Shown: positions 1 to 13,610 of the stretch, piece by piece
Numbering within the stretch: the first letter of the stretch is position 1
Layout of the letters: each line of letters begins with the position of its first letter
Assembly: GCF_036850765.1 (NCBI RefSeq)
Contig: NC_089490.1
Location: 291,816,982 to 291,880,981, forward strand
Reading direction: 5' to 3'
Source: Saccopteryx bilineata
Lineage: Eukaryota; Chordata; Mammalia; Chiroptera; Emballonuridae
DNA: 64,000 nt
Made by a program: the position numbers and the translations under genes
The notes under the pieces: generated by a model
Database searches by the model: none
What the model was told of the DNA's origin: nothing
What the model saw: the letters and a program-made list of their open reading frames with translations, nothing else

Positions 1-474
1 GCAATTTTCAATTTACTTTTCTTTAATAGTTATTTTTAGCTTAATTTCACTGTGGAGAGAAAACATATTTTAATAATTTTAGTGATTTATGACAGCATAT
101 AGTCAGTAACTACCATATGTCATTAAAATCAATGGATAATTACTATTGGTTGATACATATTAAATCAAAATTACAATTACACTCAAGATTCGCTATAGTC
201 TGTTCTCTGCAGAGCATTATGGGTAAATGATCACTGAAGCATAATAATCAGATTCAAGAATATAGACAACTGCATGAACTTCACGGCTTAGAACCGCTAT
301 ATAACTGTGTCTCAGATCAAGAAGTAGAACATTGCCCTCTGCAGAAGCCACACTAGTTTTATATTCTAATAATGACACACTTCCTAATTAATGATGGTAG
401 CTACCATCTTACCTTATAGCACCACAGATTAGTCTTGTGATTTCAAATTAGTATAAAATAATTTGTTAAAAATT
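1..474. other. Unassigned AT-rich sequence
   Basis: No open frame, SINE, LTR or RNA gene is recognisable here. The right part probably grades into the old LINE-1 that becomes recognisable from about 475. Confidence 0.5.
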
Positions 475-770
475 GTACTTTCTTCTGTTTCTTTTCTTAA
501 CATGGTTTTGTGAAAGTTCATCCTTACTATCTGTAAGTATGTTTTGTTCATTTTCCATCGTTACAGTCAGTGAACATTGGGACAGTTTCTGAATATCTGC
601 CATTATAAATAATGCTGCTCTGAATATTTTTTTGATGGCTTGTATTCATAAACATTCATGTATGTCTTTGAGTACAATTATCAATCTTGAGTTCATGTAT
701 TATTAAATTTACTAGAAAATAATGGGTGGTTCCCAAAGTTTTTCTACTGATTTAAAATTCCACAAGCAAC
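475..770 (-). mobile_element. Old LINE-1 fragment, left part
   Basis: The plus strand reads as the complement of a LINE-1 3' region: the phrase ATTATAAATAATGCTGCTCT is typical of the end of ORF2 in old mammalian L1s. The fragment breaks at 761-774 (CACAAGCAACATTT) and resumes at 5807 with the same 14 bases, because the younger L1-1 landed in it. The left boundary is approximate because divergence is high. Confidence 0.75.
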
Positions 771-1010
771 ATTTTTTTTTAATTTTATTTTTTTAATGGG
801 GTGACATCAATAAATCAGGATACATATATTCAAAGATAACATGTCCAGGTTATCTTGTCGTTCAATTATGTTGCATACCCATCACCCAAAGTCAGATTGA
901 CATCTGTCACCTTGTATCTTGTTCTCTTTGTCCCCCTCCCCCTTTCCCTCTCCCATTTCCCCCTCCTCCCATAACCACCACACTCTTATCAATGTCTCTT
1001 AGTTTCACGT

Positions 1011-4000
1011 TTATGTCCCACCTACGTATGGAATAATGCAGTTCCTGTTTTTTTCTGATTTACTTATTTCGCTTCGTATCATGTTATCAAGATCCCACCA
1101 TTTTGCTGTAAATGTTCCGATGTCATCATTTCTTATGGCTGAGTAGTATTCCATAGTGTATATGTGCCACATCTTCTTTATCCAGTCATCTATTGATGGG
1201 CTTTTTGGTTGTTTCCATGTCCTGGCCACTGTGAACAATGCTGCAATAAACATGGGGCTGCATGTGTCCTTACGTATCAATGTTTCTGAGTTTTTGGGGT
1301 ATATACCCAGTAGAGGGATTGCTGGGTTATAAGGTAGTTCTATTTTCAGTTTTTTGAGGAACCACCATACTTTCTTCCATAATGGTTGTACTACTTTACA
1401 TTCCCACCAACAGTGTATGAGGGTTCCTTTTTCTCCACAGCCTCTCCAACATTTGCTATTACCTGTCTTGTTAATAATAGCTAATCGAACAGGTGTGAGG
1501 TGGTATCTCATTGCAGTTTTGATTTGCATTTCTCTAATAGCTAAAGAAGATGAGCATCTTTTCATATATCTGTTGGCCATTTGTATTTCTTCCTGGGAGA
1601 AGTGTCTGTTCATATCCTCTTCCCATTTTTTTATTGGATTGTTTGTTTTTTTGTTGTTGAGTTTTATGAGTTCTTTGTATATTTTGGATATTAGGCCCTT
1701 ATCTGAGCTGTTGTTTGAAAATATCATTTCCCATTTAGTTGGCTTTCTGTTTATTTTGTTATCAGTTTCTCTTGCTGAGCAAAAACTTCTTAGTCTGATG
1801 TAGTCCCATTCATTAATTTTTGCCTTCACTTCTCTTGCCTGTGGAGTCAAATTCATAAAATGCTCTTTAAAACCCAGGTCCATGAGTTGAGTACCTATGT
1901 CTTCTTCTATGTATGTACTTAATTGTTTCAGGTCTTATGTTTAGATCTTGGATCCATTTTGAGTTAATTTTTGTACAGGGGGAGAGACTGTAGTCCAGTT
2001 TCATTCTTTTGCATATGGCTTTCCAGTTTTCCCAGCACCATTTATTAAAGAGGATTTCTTTTCTCCATTGTGTATTCTTGGCCCCTTTATCAAAAATTAT
2101 TTGACTATATATATATGTGGTTTTATTTCTGGACTTTCTATTCTGTTTCATTGGTCTGAGTGTCTATTTTTCTGCCAATACCATGCTGTTTTGATTATCG
2201 TGGCCCTATAATATAGTTTGAAGTCAGGTATTGTAATGCCCCCAGCTTTATTCTTTTTCATTAGGATTGCTTTAGCTATTCGGGATTTTTTATAGTTCCA
2301 TATAAATCTGATGATTTTTTGCTCTATTTCTTTAAAAAACGTCATTGGAAGTTTGATGGGAATTGTATTAAATTTGTATATTCCTTTGGTTAATATAGCC
2401 ATCTTGATTATATTTATTCTTCCTAGCCAAGAACAAGGTATATTCTTCCATCTCATTATATCTTTTTCGATTTCCCTTAACAATGGTTTATAGTTTTCAT
2501 TATATAAGTCCTTTACATTCTTTGTTATTGTTATTCCTAAGTATTTTATTTTTTTGTTGTTGCAATCGTGAAGGGGATTATTCTTTTGAGTTTGTTCTCA
2601 ATTGTTTCATTGTTGGAATATAGAAAGGCTATTGACTTCTGTATGTTAATTTTGTATCCTGTGACCGTACTGTATTGGCTTATTGTTTCTAGTAGTCTTT
2701 TTGTGGATTCTTTGGGGTTTTCGATGTATAGGATCATATCATCTGCAAAAAGTGATACCTTTACTTCTTCTTTTCCGATATGGATGCCTTTTATTTCTTT
2801 GTCTTCTCTGATTGCTCTGGCTAGAACCTCTAGTACCACATTAAATAAAAGTGGAGAGAGTGGACAACCCTGTCTTGTTCCTGATTTAAGGGGGAAAGCC
2901 TTCAGTTTAGTGCCATTTAATATGATGTTAGCAGATGGTTTATCATATATGGCCTTTATCATGTTGAGATATTTTCCTTCTATACCCATTTTGTTGAGAG
3001 TCTTAAACATAAAATTGTGTTGTATTTTATCGAAAGCCTTTTCTGCGTCTATTGATAAGATCATGTGGTTTTTGTTCTTTGTTTCGTTGATATGGTGTAT
3101 TACGTTAACCGTTTTACGTATGTTGAACCATCCTTGAGATTCTGGGATGAATCCCACTTGATCATGATGTATTATTTTTTTAATATGTTGTTGTATTTGA
3201 TTTGCTGGTATTTTGTTTAGTATTTAAGCATCTGTATTCATTAGAGATATTGGTCTGTAGTTTTCTTTTTTTGTGCCGTCCTTGCCTGGATTTGGTATGA
3301 GGGTTATGTTGGTCTCATAAAATGTGTTTGGAAGTATTGCTTCTTCTTCAATTTTTTGGAAAACTTTGAGTAGAATAGGAACCAAGTCTTCTTTGAATGT
3401 TTGATAAAATTCGCTGATATAGCCATCAGGGCCTGGACTTTTATTTTTGGGGAGGTTTTTAATGGTTTTTTTCTATTTCTTCTCTACTGATAGGTCTGTT
3501 TAGGCTTTCTGCTTCTTCTTGACTCAGTCTAGGAAGGTTGTATTGTTCTAGGAATTTATCCATTTCTTCTAGGTTGTTGAATTTAGTGGCATAAAGTTTT
3601 TCATAGTATTCCACAATAATTATTTGTATATCTATGGTGTCCGTGGTGATTTCTCCTCTTTCATTTTGGATTTTGTTTATATGAGTTCTTTCTCTTTTTT
3701 CCTCGGTAAGTCTTGCCAAGGGTTCGTCAATTTTGTTGATCTTTTCAAAGAACCAGCTCCTTGTTCTAATAATTTTTTCTATAGTTTTTCTGTTCTCTAA
3801 TTCATTTATTTCTGCTCTGATTTTTATTATCTCCTTTCTTCGGCTGGTTTTGGGTTGTCCTTGTTCTTCTTTTTCTAGTTCCTTAAGGTGGGAAGTTAAG
3901 TGGTTTACTTCGGCTCTCTCTTGTTTGTTCATATATGCCTGAAGTGATGTGAACGTCCCTCTTATCACTGCTTTTGCTGCATCCCATAGATTCTGATATG

Positions 4001-4847
4001 TCATATTGTCATTTTCATTAGTCTGTATATATCTTTTGATCTCTGCACTTATTTCTTCTTTGACCCATTCATTTTTTAAAAGTATGTTGTTTAGTTTCCA
4101 CATTTTTGTGGATTTTTTTTTCTCTTTTTTGCAGTTGAATTCTAGTTTCAAGGCTTTATGATCAGAAATTATGCTTGGTAACACTTCAATTTTTCTGAAT
4201 TTGCTGATGTTGTTTTTGAGGCCCAACATATGGTCAATTCTTGAGAATGATCCATGTACACTGGAGAAAAATGTATACTCAGTCACTTTGGGATGAAATG
4301 TCATGTAGATGTCTATCATATCCAGGTGCTCTAGTGTTTTGTTTAAGGCCACTATGTCTTTGTTGATTCTCTGTTTGGATGACCGATCTAGAGCCGTCAG
4401 CGGTGTATTGAGGTCTCCAAGTATGATTGTATTTTTGTCAGTTTTTGTTTTAAGATCAATAAGTAGCTGTCTTATATATTTTGGTGTTCCTTGGTTTGGT
4501 GCATATATATTAAGAATTGTTATGTCTTCTTGATTCAGTGTCCCCTTAGCCATTATGAAATGGCCATTTTTGTCTCTGAGTACTTTTCCTGTCTTGTAGT
4601 CAGCATTATCCGATATGAGTATTGCTATACCTGCTTTTTTTTGGATGTTATTTGCTTGGAGTATTGTTTTCCAGCCTTTCACTTTGAATTTGTTTTTATC
4701 CTTGTTACTTAGATGAGTTTCCTGTAGGTAGCATACAGTTGGATTTTCTTTTTTAATCCATTCTGCTACTCTGTGCCTTTTTATTGGTGAGTTTAATCCG
4801 TTTACATTTAGTGTAATTATTGATACTTGTGAGTTCCCTATTGCCAT
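1011..4847 (-). pseudogene. L1-1 ORF2 pseudogene (endonuclease / reverse transcriptase)
   Basis: ORF2p nicks target DNA and reverse-transcribes the element RNA. Reading from 4847 downward, the first 462 codons are open and encode the APE-type endonuclease, with TLNVNG, LQETHLS and SDHK catalytic-site motifs. This frame ends at 3459 just past an A7 tract (T7 at 3466-3472 on the plus strand), where the downstream frame is +1. The reverse transcriptase follows. A stop near 3224 replaces a lysine codon (AAA to TAA). The block 3157-2546 is open and carries [13 protein letters not shown] and the catalytic FADD at its residues 137-140. Further pieces at 2483-2148, 2151-1867 and 1883-1011 lie in shifted frames; the last has the cysteine-rich [18 protein letters not shown] motif and a normal C-terminus. 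The product cannot be made as one protein. The ORF2 start was chosen by alignment with L1-2. Confidence 0.95.
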
Positions 4848-5344
4848 TTTATAGATTGCTTTCTGTTAGTTTTGTGTCTTGTTTGATCCTTCTCTTTTGT
4901 TTTTCTATCTTTTGTTTTTATTTGGTTGTATTCCATACATCTTTCCTCTGTTGCTATCTTTTTTATCTCATGTGCTTCTGTGGTGGTTTTTTCAATGGTG
5001 GTTACCTTTGAGTAATGAAAAGGGTCCCTACCCTGTTCATTGTAGCGAACTATTTTGTGAGTACTTTTTCACTCCATCGTCCTTTGCTACTGTTAATCTC
5101 CATCTTCTCCCCCCCTTTCTTTTTGTTGTTGTGACAGTTTAAATTTGGTTTTATTGTGTTCTTCTTGGAGCTTTTACTTCTGGCTCTGTTTTTTTTTTTT
5201 GTTCTTTGTATATGATTGGAGAACCCGCTTTAGTAATTCCTGGAGTGGGGGTTTTCTGATGATAAATTCCCTCATCTTTTCTGTATCTGTGAATGTTTTT
5301 ATTTCTCCTTTATATTTGAAGGATAGCTTTGATGGGTATAGTAT

Positions 5345-5806
5345 TCATGGCTGAAAGTTCCTCTCTTTCAGGACTTTAAATATTGGGGTCCACTCTCTTC
5401 TAGCTTGTAGAGTTTCTGCTGAGAAATCTGATGATAATCTAATGTGCCTTCCTTTATATGTTGTATTCTTCTTTTCCCTGGCTGCCTTGAGAATTTTTTC
5501 TTTGTCATTGGTTTGTGTCAATTTCATTATGATATGCCTTGGAGTAGGTTTGTTGGGGTTAAGAAAACTCGGAGTTCTGTTTGCTTTTTGAACTTGAGGC
5601 TTTAGTTCTTTCCACAGCCTTGGGAAGTTCTCATCTATTATTTGTTTGAGTATGTTCTCCATTCCATTTTCTCTCTCTTCTCCCTCTGATATACCTATTA
5701 TTCTTATGTTATTCTTTTTGATGGAGTCAGATAATTCTTGTAGGGCTATCTCATTTTTTTTAATTTTTGAGTCTCTTTCTTCTTCTCTCTGTTGTGCCTC
5801 AAGTTG
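5345..5806 (-). pseudogene. L1-1 ORF1 fragment (RNA-binding protein, C-terminal half)
   Basis: This frame encodes the end of the coiled coil (QLEAQQREEERD), the RRM (NNIRIIGISEGEE, then RHIIMK) and the start of the C-terminal domain (RLSSDFSAETLQARREW). It stops prematurely at 5345, about 50 codons before the normal end; homologous sequence runs on to about 5180. The N-terminus is missing because the element is 5'-truncated, and the frame seems to start only because it reads through the target duplication 5807-5820. It cannot form the ORF1p trimer. Confidence 0.9.
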
Positions 5807-5820
5807 CACAAGCAACATTT

Positions 5821-6130
5821 GAGAGATCCAGTTGCTTCATTACTAATACTTGTTATTTTCAGGCCTTTATATTTTATTCATTCTGAGTATGTAGAAATAG
5901 CACATATTTCTTTTAATTTGTATTATGGAATTTTGAATTTATATTAATTGTTTTAATTTACATTAAAACAATTGGTAATAAAGTGAGGCAATTTTTCATA
6001 TGTTTATTGATCATTTGGATAAACTCACTGTTAAATGAGGTGCCTGAAAAAATATCTTGCATATTTTTGTATTTTAGTGTCATTTTCCTATTGATTTGTA
6101 AATGTTTTTCATGTTTTGTGTAAAAAAAAA
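5821..6130 (-). mobile_element. Old LINE-1 fragment, right part
   Basis: Continuation of the old L1 at 475-770 beyond the L1-1 insertion. On the plus strand, GATCCAGTTGCTTCATTAC and the stretch around 5985-6110 follow the complement of an old L1 3' region. The right boundary is approximate. Confidence 0.7.
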
Positions 6131-6689
6131 TTCTTTAAATTTTTCTCATGATGATTTTATATCAAAAGTTAAATTTAATATAGTTCAATTTATCAATGTT
6201 TCTTTATGTTGAGTGCTATTTGTGATACAATAAAAAATAGTTTGCAATACAAAAATTATAAATTAGCTATTTCTGAAATAATGCTTACTATTAAACTACC
6301 TCAACATGCAGTGATTTCAAATACCATGTAATTTTTGCTAAAATGTATGCAGGAGGGTTAATGTTGGCAACTCTGCCTCCACTACATGTATGTGGTATAG
6401 TCATGCTGCCCCTGCTTCAGGCTTGCTGATGCACATTCTCTAAGCGAGTACAGAGTAGAAGATAAAACACTCAAAACCTCCTAAATCCTTAGCTTACAAT
6501 GGTACCTTGTCACTTCAGGCTCATTTTAATTAACATAGCAAGACAAAGCGATCAAATCCAAAGTCAAGAGGTGAATGCACGTCTTCTCTTTAGGGAGAAA
6601 TGGCAAAAATTTTATTCCAAATTTTGGATTAATAATTAAATATATTTCATTAAATTAGTAAAAATATTCTCATCTATTGATTGAGGTTT
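6131..6689. other. Unassigned sequence
   Basis: AT-rich, with no open frame of note. It includes a slightly GC-richer segment at 6355-6480 that I cannot assign. Confidence 0.4.
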
Positions 6690-7220
6690 TCATTAATGAC
6701 TTCAATAATGCTTTATATTTTTGGCATAGAGTCTGGCATATTTTTCCTAGAATTTTTACCTGGGAATTTGATTCTTTTTCAGTTTCATTACATAATTTTT
6801 AAAAAATCATCTTTGTATCGCTGACACATAGAAATTCATTGGATGTAATCCATAGCTTTGCAAACACTCAATTTTTTGATCCACTTAATGTAAATGACAA
6901 TTACTTAAAGACAATATTTTTATATTGCCTATATATATATATGTGCATATATATATTGACACACAAAAACTATTTACTATATATCCTACTGTCTAATTTT
7001 CCCATTATGTTCTAAGACCCATATCAGAAAGAACTTGTCTATCTTTTTCATCTCTAATATTTTGACACCTGGAAGAATTCTTTTATTTATTTTTTTATTT
7101 GTCCTTAAACAGTTAAATTTATCAGAGTGACATTGGTTAACAAGAGTACATAGATTTTGGGCAAACATCTCCACATCATTTGGACAATTATGTTGTATAC
7201 CCATCACCCAAAGTCAATTT
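6690..7220 (-). mobile_element. Old LINE-1 scraps
   Basis: The stretch 6690-6900 resembles the complement of a degenerate ORF2 segment. The stretch 7075-7220 matches the L1 3' terminus seen at 785-900, including ATTATGTTGTATACCCATCA (7190-7209). They may be one internally deleted copy or two insertions. A short AT repeat sits at 6937-6955. Confidence 0.6.
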
Positions 7221-8814
7221 ATATATAGTTTTCTATGAATGTTTGTTAAGTGTAAAATGTTTTTTTAAACAACTTACTGCTTCTTATTCACTTATAACAG
7301 TTCACTTGTAAAATTGTTCCCTATTTTCCAGAATTAGCCTCCATTTTCCAGTGAGCCCTGATCTTGGCATCATTACCTATATAAAATCAAAATGTTTACT
7401 CTATAGTATTACAGATACTGAGACTTTTCCTAATGCTTCCTTTATATGCAGAGCATATGCCTCCTGAACATCTGTTATAATTCTAAACTTCAATTTCTAT
7501 ATAAACATTGTCAACGCATTTTGAGGGGTGACAGTGTTGTCTTCAACCCCTCGACTGCATAATGCAATTTTGGTGAAATGTTTTTCCTGTCAAAGTGTTA
7601 GCTTACCATTGCTTATGTAACCTGCTGTTTTTATTTTTATTTTGAAAAGTGTTATGAATAAATAGTAGCAGCAATGTACAAGCTTAGAAATGTATGCATA
7701 GAAAAACAGAAATAATTTTCCTATACCATGAAGCATATTCATAATATTACAGCTTTAATCAAATTACTTTATAGAAGCTAGGCACTAAATGATGAGATAG
7801 TCTCAATGTCAATACATTTTTATTCATTCTGAAATAGGTATCATTAGTTTTATTTCAATAATGGATATGCTAATTGTAAGGATGTACCATGAACATGCGA
7901 CATGATACTAGTGTCTCAACTTCGCCATTTTCTGTGTGAGTATAAGAACAGAAAGTTCAGATCAGTAAGCTCCCCAGGATAGAGCATGGTGCTAATAATT
8001 TATAGAACAGTTTCTTTTATCCACTTAAAGACCATTGAGATTTTCTAATATATGTATACAAAAACTGCATCCAAGACCATGTGAAGTATTTTTCTCCTTA
8101 ATAATCTATAACCTCAATAACTGAAACTTATAAGAAGGCACACAAAGAAAAATATTTTATACAATAAAGAATGCTACCAAATCTAAGAAAAAATGTACAA
8201 ACATCTCCTTTCAATTATTTCCTAAGTAATACTTTCTCCTGAATAATTTTTCAAGTATTTTTGAACTTTACACTGTATGATTTCTAAGTACCTTAAAACC
8301 AACAAATTAAAATAATTACATTTTTAGTATTCCTTTAATAAACAGTCAAATGTAATTTTCATAATAATACTTCAATATGAAGTACATTGTTCCCTTTACT
8401 ATATCTGGCAAAATAAATTTAGAGATTAACTGTCCTAAAATACTTTCATTAGGAAACTTTGGTAACTTCATTTTGTTCATTTATTAATCTACATTTTTAT
8501 TTGTTGAGATAATCCAAACATGAAAAATGATGCATCTATTGAATTCAGCAGTGTGGAAGTTAATAGTAATATTAGGAATAAAAAGTTAGGTTCAGTGATG
8601 TCATCTGTTAAAGAGTTGTGAAAATAGTAAGTTTTGAATGGTAGAGGAAAAATGTAACTAATAGAGTAGAGGAGTATGAGGAAAACAGATACTTAGTTAT
8701 CACTGTGTGTTTGTTTGAATTTTGTTTTTTTTCTTTATTTTAACTGAAAAGACTAACACCCACTTTTATATGTGGATGTAGTCGAATCTTTAAAGCAAAA
8801 TGTTAATGGTAAAT
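7221..8814. other. Unassigned AT-rich sequence
   Basis: I see no gene, SINE or LTR in this stretch. Open frames are short and A/T-driven. Confidence 0.4.
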
Positions 8815-8930
8815 GCACAATAGAGTGTACAGATAATGTGTTGTGAAATTGGGCACCTGAACCATAATTTTATTAACCAGTATTACCCCAATAAATTCAA
8901 TAAAAATGAAAATAAAAGTTGAAAATACAT
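8815..8930 (+). mobile_element. LINE-1 3'-end fragment
   Basis: The phrases AGTGTACAGATAATGTGTTG and ACCCCAATAAATTCAATAAA are the terminal L1 3' UTR in sense orientation, followed by an A-rich end. Related termini occur at 28865-28935 and near 61270-61360. The 5' extent is unclear and may reach about 8690. Confidence 0.75.
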
Positions 8931-11900
8931 TTCACAAAGGACAATAGATATGCCTGGCTCAACAATATATGCTCATTGAACTGAAAGTCTCTGTCTTCCA
9001 TTTAATCAATGCACTGAGAAAAAGCTTACAAAATTATTTCTTTTATTCCTACAGAAGTTATTTCATTCTTGATTGTAATTTCATACAATTGTGACCAGAA
9101 TAGAATTTTCTCAAAGTAGAAAATACCATTTTTTATGTGAGCAGGAATAATTCACTTTGGACTTCATATTTTCTAATAAATTATAACCCTGTTTTCTCTG
9201 TATATGAGAGACAATCTGATAAAAAATATGGACTATATAACTAATGTTAAATTCATTATTGATGGATGAATAACCACCATGTATATTTCAGTCTAACTGT
9301 TGAAACTTTGAAAAATAACAAAAAATCCTAAAGAAAAAATATTTGTTGTGTTGTGGTGAAACCATCAGAGGAAAATGAAGTAAGAGATAATGAAGCAAAG
9401 AAAAATTATTCCTGAAAACTAGAGAAAAATTATTCCTGAAAACTAAATAGTTCTGAAGATAAGCAGCTTATTATCAAATCATAGAAGTAAAATAAAGATG
9501 CAAGTCTTAAAACCTAATTATTGTCTTATACTCAATTATATAATTTAATAGGACTAAATATTTGATTGATTATGCTATTTCAATACGTCAAAGGATGAAA
9601 CTCTTTAGCTCTTTTTTAACTTAACTGTAGTTAATTACTTGATTAATTTATTTGACAAATGTACTAGGAGTCTAAGTCATGCCGAGAACTCTTCAGCGTA
9701 CTATATAGACACATAGAAAGCCCTTTTATGAGGGAATTCAATAGGTAGGGGAAAACATGCATGTATAATAGTAAGATGCAATAAAATTTGCTCAGTGTAA
9801 TTGCAGAGGTTATAAAGTGTGCAATGAGAAATGACAGGACTGATCAATTATATATTTAGAAAATTGGAGGACACTTTATTGAGAAGGTAATATTTAGGTG
9901 TCCCTTGAGGTATCAGCAGCAAAATTTCCCCATCCATTAAGAATGAGGAAGATAGGTTTTGGTGTTTTTTTTTGTTTGTTTTTTTTTTCAGGGAAAAGAG
10001 GTAGTTCATTAAATGGAACATTAATTGAACAAGGATCATCAAGTATGTATGGTAAGTTATCTTCGGTAGTGCAATTTTAAAGTTCTCATCACAAAAAATT
10101 GAATTGCAACATAATGGGCTTTGACATGTTAAAATATGAATAATATGCTCAGAGAGATCATATGTCTGGGGTTCTAATTTCTAATTTGTGGGTATCTTCC
10201 ATTAGGTATTAATACTGTCATTAGTGCTTCCTTCTGTGGATATCTTAACTAAAATATTATAGCTGGCTTAATAATAAAGAGACCACAAAGCCTCGATATA
10301 TCATTCCCATGAGTCTTGTTGGTTAAGAGAAATATATCAATTGAGTCTAAACAATAAATCTAGACACATTTCTTATTGGAAATGGATAACTCAACAATGC
10401 AATTCATATTAATTCCTGTTTTATTTTGTCACTTTTTCAATACGTGTTTTTGAAGTTTATCATCTCCCCAATGTACTATGCTGAGTATCTGAATAAATAA
10501 ATTAACAAAACAGATTTAGTCCTTACCTTACAAGATCTGTATCTGGAAGGTGGTTGTGGGTGTGCATTAAACCAACCTTGACAAAATTATTTACTCAGTT
10601 CCAATTGTGTGGAGTGCTACAGAGGAGATGTACTCATTGTTTTAGGAAAACAGAAGTGGTGATAAACTTTCTAAACAGGGAACATTTCCTGGAAGAAGAT
10701 AAAACAAAATGCTGATATTATCTTAAAATATGTGGTTCCTTCTACAGCTGCTGTTATAAATGTTTCATTTAAAATAATTACCAGAGCATTTTATTTTCCA
10801 TATACATGATCACTATTCAGTTTGCCTGAATTGAATTTAAGAAATAACTGTCGTCTTCGTTTTAGATTCACTACCACTCCCTCCTCTTGCCTGACATCTA
10901 GTGGAGAAAACACCACGGGGAAAACAAAAGAGACCAAATCACTAAAGGGAAATAGCAAAGGACCTCTGGCTCACCGTATCTTACAGAATGAATAAGACTG
11001 TACATGTTTTATTGCTGTAGCTCACTTACCTGTGCTTTCAGTGTATTTTCTGTAGTAATTTCAATACACTTCCCAATAAAATTTCCTAGAACTCTGCAAA
11101 CACTGTTTTTCCCTGATGTTGCATCACTGCAAGAAAAGTATCTTTCTCCTCATTATGACTTTCTTCTCTTGGTACTTATTTTTTCTGTCATATCCATTTT
11201 CAGACTCACATAGATGAGAATAAAGCAGACTATGGATTTCAATGTGAAGGAATTGATTTAAATATCATGCAAAAACATAACTGGCACACATAAAATTAAT
11301 CAATGTATTCCTCTAGAAAAAGAATAGAAGTAAACATGAATAGCCTTAAATCACATATTAAAAGAGACTCAGTAAGATTTAATTCTATGAAAGAAATTGT
11401 TGATATTTATAGTTTCATAACCAATAGCTCATTACTGAAAATAAGAGAAAACGTATTTATGATTTGCTGTAATATTTTTGTGAGCATCATTTTGTGTGTC
11501 TTTGTATACAAATATGTCTGTGTACCTTTTAGATGGTTTTCAAGTTTCCTTTTGTAAATAATTCTATAGGAAGTTTTTATATTTGCCTACATTAATGAGA
11601 TAAAATCTAAACTTTCACATAACTTTAGATATGAATATATTAGCTTTCCATTGGCAGGCTTACACTGGTTAGTAAAATAGAGAATATTTTATGTATTGAT
11701 ATTTCCCTTTGAAAAATTTAAAAGCGCCTTTATATCATCTTTAATCTCCTTATATTCACTTTTTATAGTCTGTTTTCTCTGACTCTGCTTTTAAACTCCT
11801 GTCTCTTTAGAAAATTTCACTTTGCTGTATGTTTGAAGTTATTGTTTGTTGTCATATTCATTTATTATTTTTTTTTAGGAAGAACTCAGAAAATGTTCTC

Positions 11901-12619
11901 TATAGCAGTGTGTAATGATCAGAAGAAAACTGTAGTCAAAACTAATAAAAAATGAGTCAAGAGGTTATCCTGGGTTAAGAGACTCTAAAAATGCAATTTT
12001 CTTTAACTTGAAAAGAATGTATTTTTAAAAACTTATGAGGCATTCACAAGAAAAAACGTAAAGCTAATAAAACAGGTACTATCAAGTAGAAGAATAAAAA
12101 CTGAAGAGAGTCTGAATGCCAATTATAACTATAGACTATATCTTTAGGCTAAACAAGCAAATTTATTATAAAAAATAAAATAAAACCCAATATAAGTTTG
12201 ACATTTTAGATAGCTAACATACTAAGCAAAATTTAACTACTCCAATAGGGAATAATAAGGCCTAATTGTCACCAACACAAATGAAACAGGCAAATTATAT
12301 AAAAATGCCTATGAATTTATATATTACTTAGGAGGGAAATGAAATGACTAAGCGTCAGAAAATAAATTTACTTCTAAAAATTTTAATGAAAATATTTAGA
12401 TGTTGAAAAAAATTGAACTGAAAGCTGACATTTGTCAGTCTTTTTAATATAGAGAGATGTTTTTCTAAAAATAATTTTAGTTATAGGATTCTTAAAAATA
12501 AAAAATCCCCCAATTGAACATATAAACTACTTTGAGGGCCTTGGTGCTTCCCATTGGAGCTGATAAAGGAGAACTGTAGCATATTAGAAATTCACATTGC
12601 TAATTATGTAACTTTTAAG
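8931..12619. other. Unassigned AT-rich sequence
   Basis: No convincing gene. Segments near 9640-9740 and 10440-10640 vaguely resemble an ancient L2/MIR-age repeat, too weak to call. A short direct duplication (GAGAAAAATTATTCCTGAAA) lies at 9401-9445. Frames at 9898-10080 and 11004-11557 have no recognisable domain. Confidence 0.4.
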
Positions 12620-12632
12620 AATGCATTAAATC

Positions 12633-12831
12633 GCCTGACCTGTGGTGGCGCAGTGGATAAAGCGTCGACCTGGAAATGCTGAGATTGCCAGTCCGAAATC
12701 CTGGGCTTGCCTGGTCAAGGCACATATGGGAGTTGATGCTTCCAGCTCCTCCTTCCCTTCTCTCTCTCTCTCTGTCTCTTCCTCTCCTCTCTAAAAAAAT
12801 GAAGAAATAAATTTAAAAAAGTTTAAAAAAA
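12633..12831 (+). mobile_element. tRNA-derived bat SINE, short form
   Basis: The tRNA-like head starts GCCTGACCTGTGGTGGCGCA and is followed by GGTCAAGGCACATATGGGAG, a CT-rich body and an A-rich tail. Target duplications are AATGCATTAAATC at 12620-12632 and AATGCATTTAATC at 12832-12844, one mismatch. Confidence 0.95.
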
Positions 12832-12844
12832 AATGCATTTAATC

Positions 12845-13602
12845 AATGAAAATTGCATGAAAATATAATAACATAAAATTCAACACATTTATTTTATACT
12901 TGCCATATACAGCATTGCCTGCATATATATAAGATGTTCCAGAGCCCATGTGAAGTTATGCAAAGTCTTTTGAAATGTCATGTCACTATAAAAAGTTTCA
13001 AGTTGTCTCCTAATGAGGGAAAACAGGTGACCTAACTTCAACTGGTCTTGACATGTATTAGGAAAGCAAAGAACACCTGTGGACTTTAGGTTCTAATGCA
13101 TTATTTTTGGAACCCTTATACAGGAGCACATTCAAGTAAACATTAGAGAAATATAGAAAATTATTGAATATAGTGGCATATATTTGTTGCTATACTAACT
13201 CCAGCTCTGATCTAAGATACCTCATGTCCAGTATTCCTTGTAGCTGAGCCTTTGGGTGAGGGCTGATATACATGCAGTCAGAGGATGTAGGGTTTCAGAG
13301 GAACTGCCCTGGTCAATATGTTTTATGCTGTTATCTAAGCTGTTTAAAGAAGATTACATGCTCCTGTTATTTATTTTTTTAGGAATAATTTTATTAACTT
13401 AAAGCAAGTGTTATAAAAACTCTATAGCCATTTATATTGAGTCACCATGACACAGAGGCAAAATTTAAAAAAAAAAAGAAAGAAAATAAACCATATTGTA
13501 GTTAAAGGAGTGGCTAGTGATGGAACACACTACGGATTTTGAAAGAAAAATTTCCTGACAATTTCAGAAAATAACAGACTAACATATATCAATTTTAGAA
13601 CT
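12845..13602. other. Unassigned sequence
   Basis: I see no gene or recognisable repeat here. Reading frames are short. Confidence 0.4.
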
Positions 13603-13610
13603 TAACCATC

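Larger units (their letters stand above)
771..5806 (-). mobile_element. L1-1: young 5'-truncated LINE-1 retrotransposon
   Basis: About 5.0 kb on the minus strand. Its poly-A tail appears as the T run from 771. Target duplications CACAAGCAACATTT flank it at 761-774 and 5807-5820, and the flanks rejoin into one continuous older L1. The 5' end lies inside ORF1, so ORF1 lacks its start and most of its coiled coil. ORF2 is present in full but broken by several stops and frame changes. A G-rich polypurine tract, C-rich on the plus strand near 930-970, marks the 3' UTR. It closely resembles L1-2 at 41857-47461, which shows they belong to the same or sister subfamilies. L1-1 carries more disabling changes and is the more decayed of the two. 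Confidence 0.97.
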
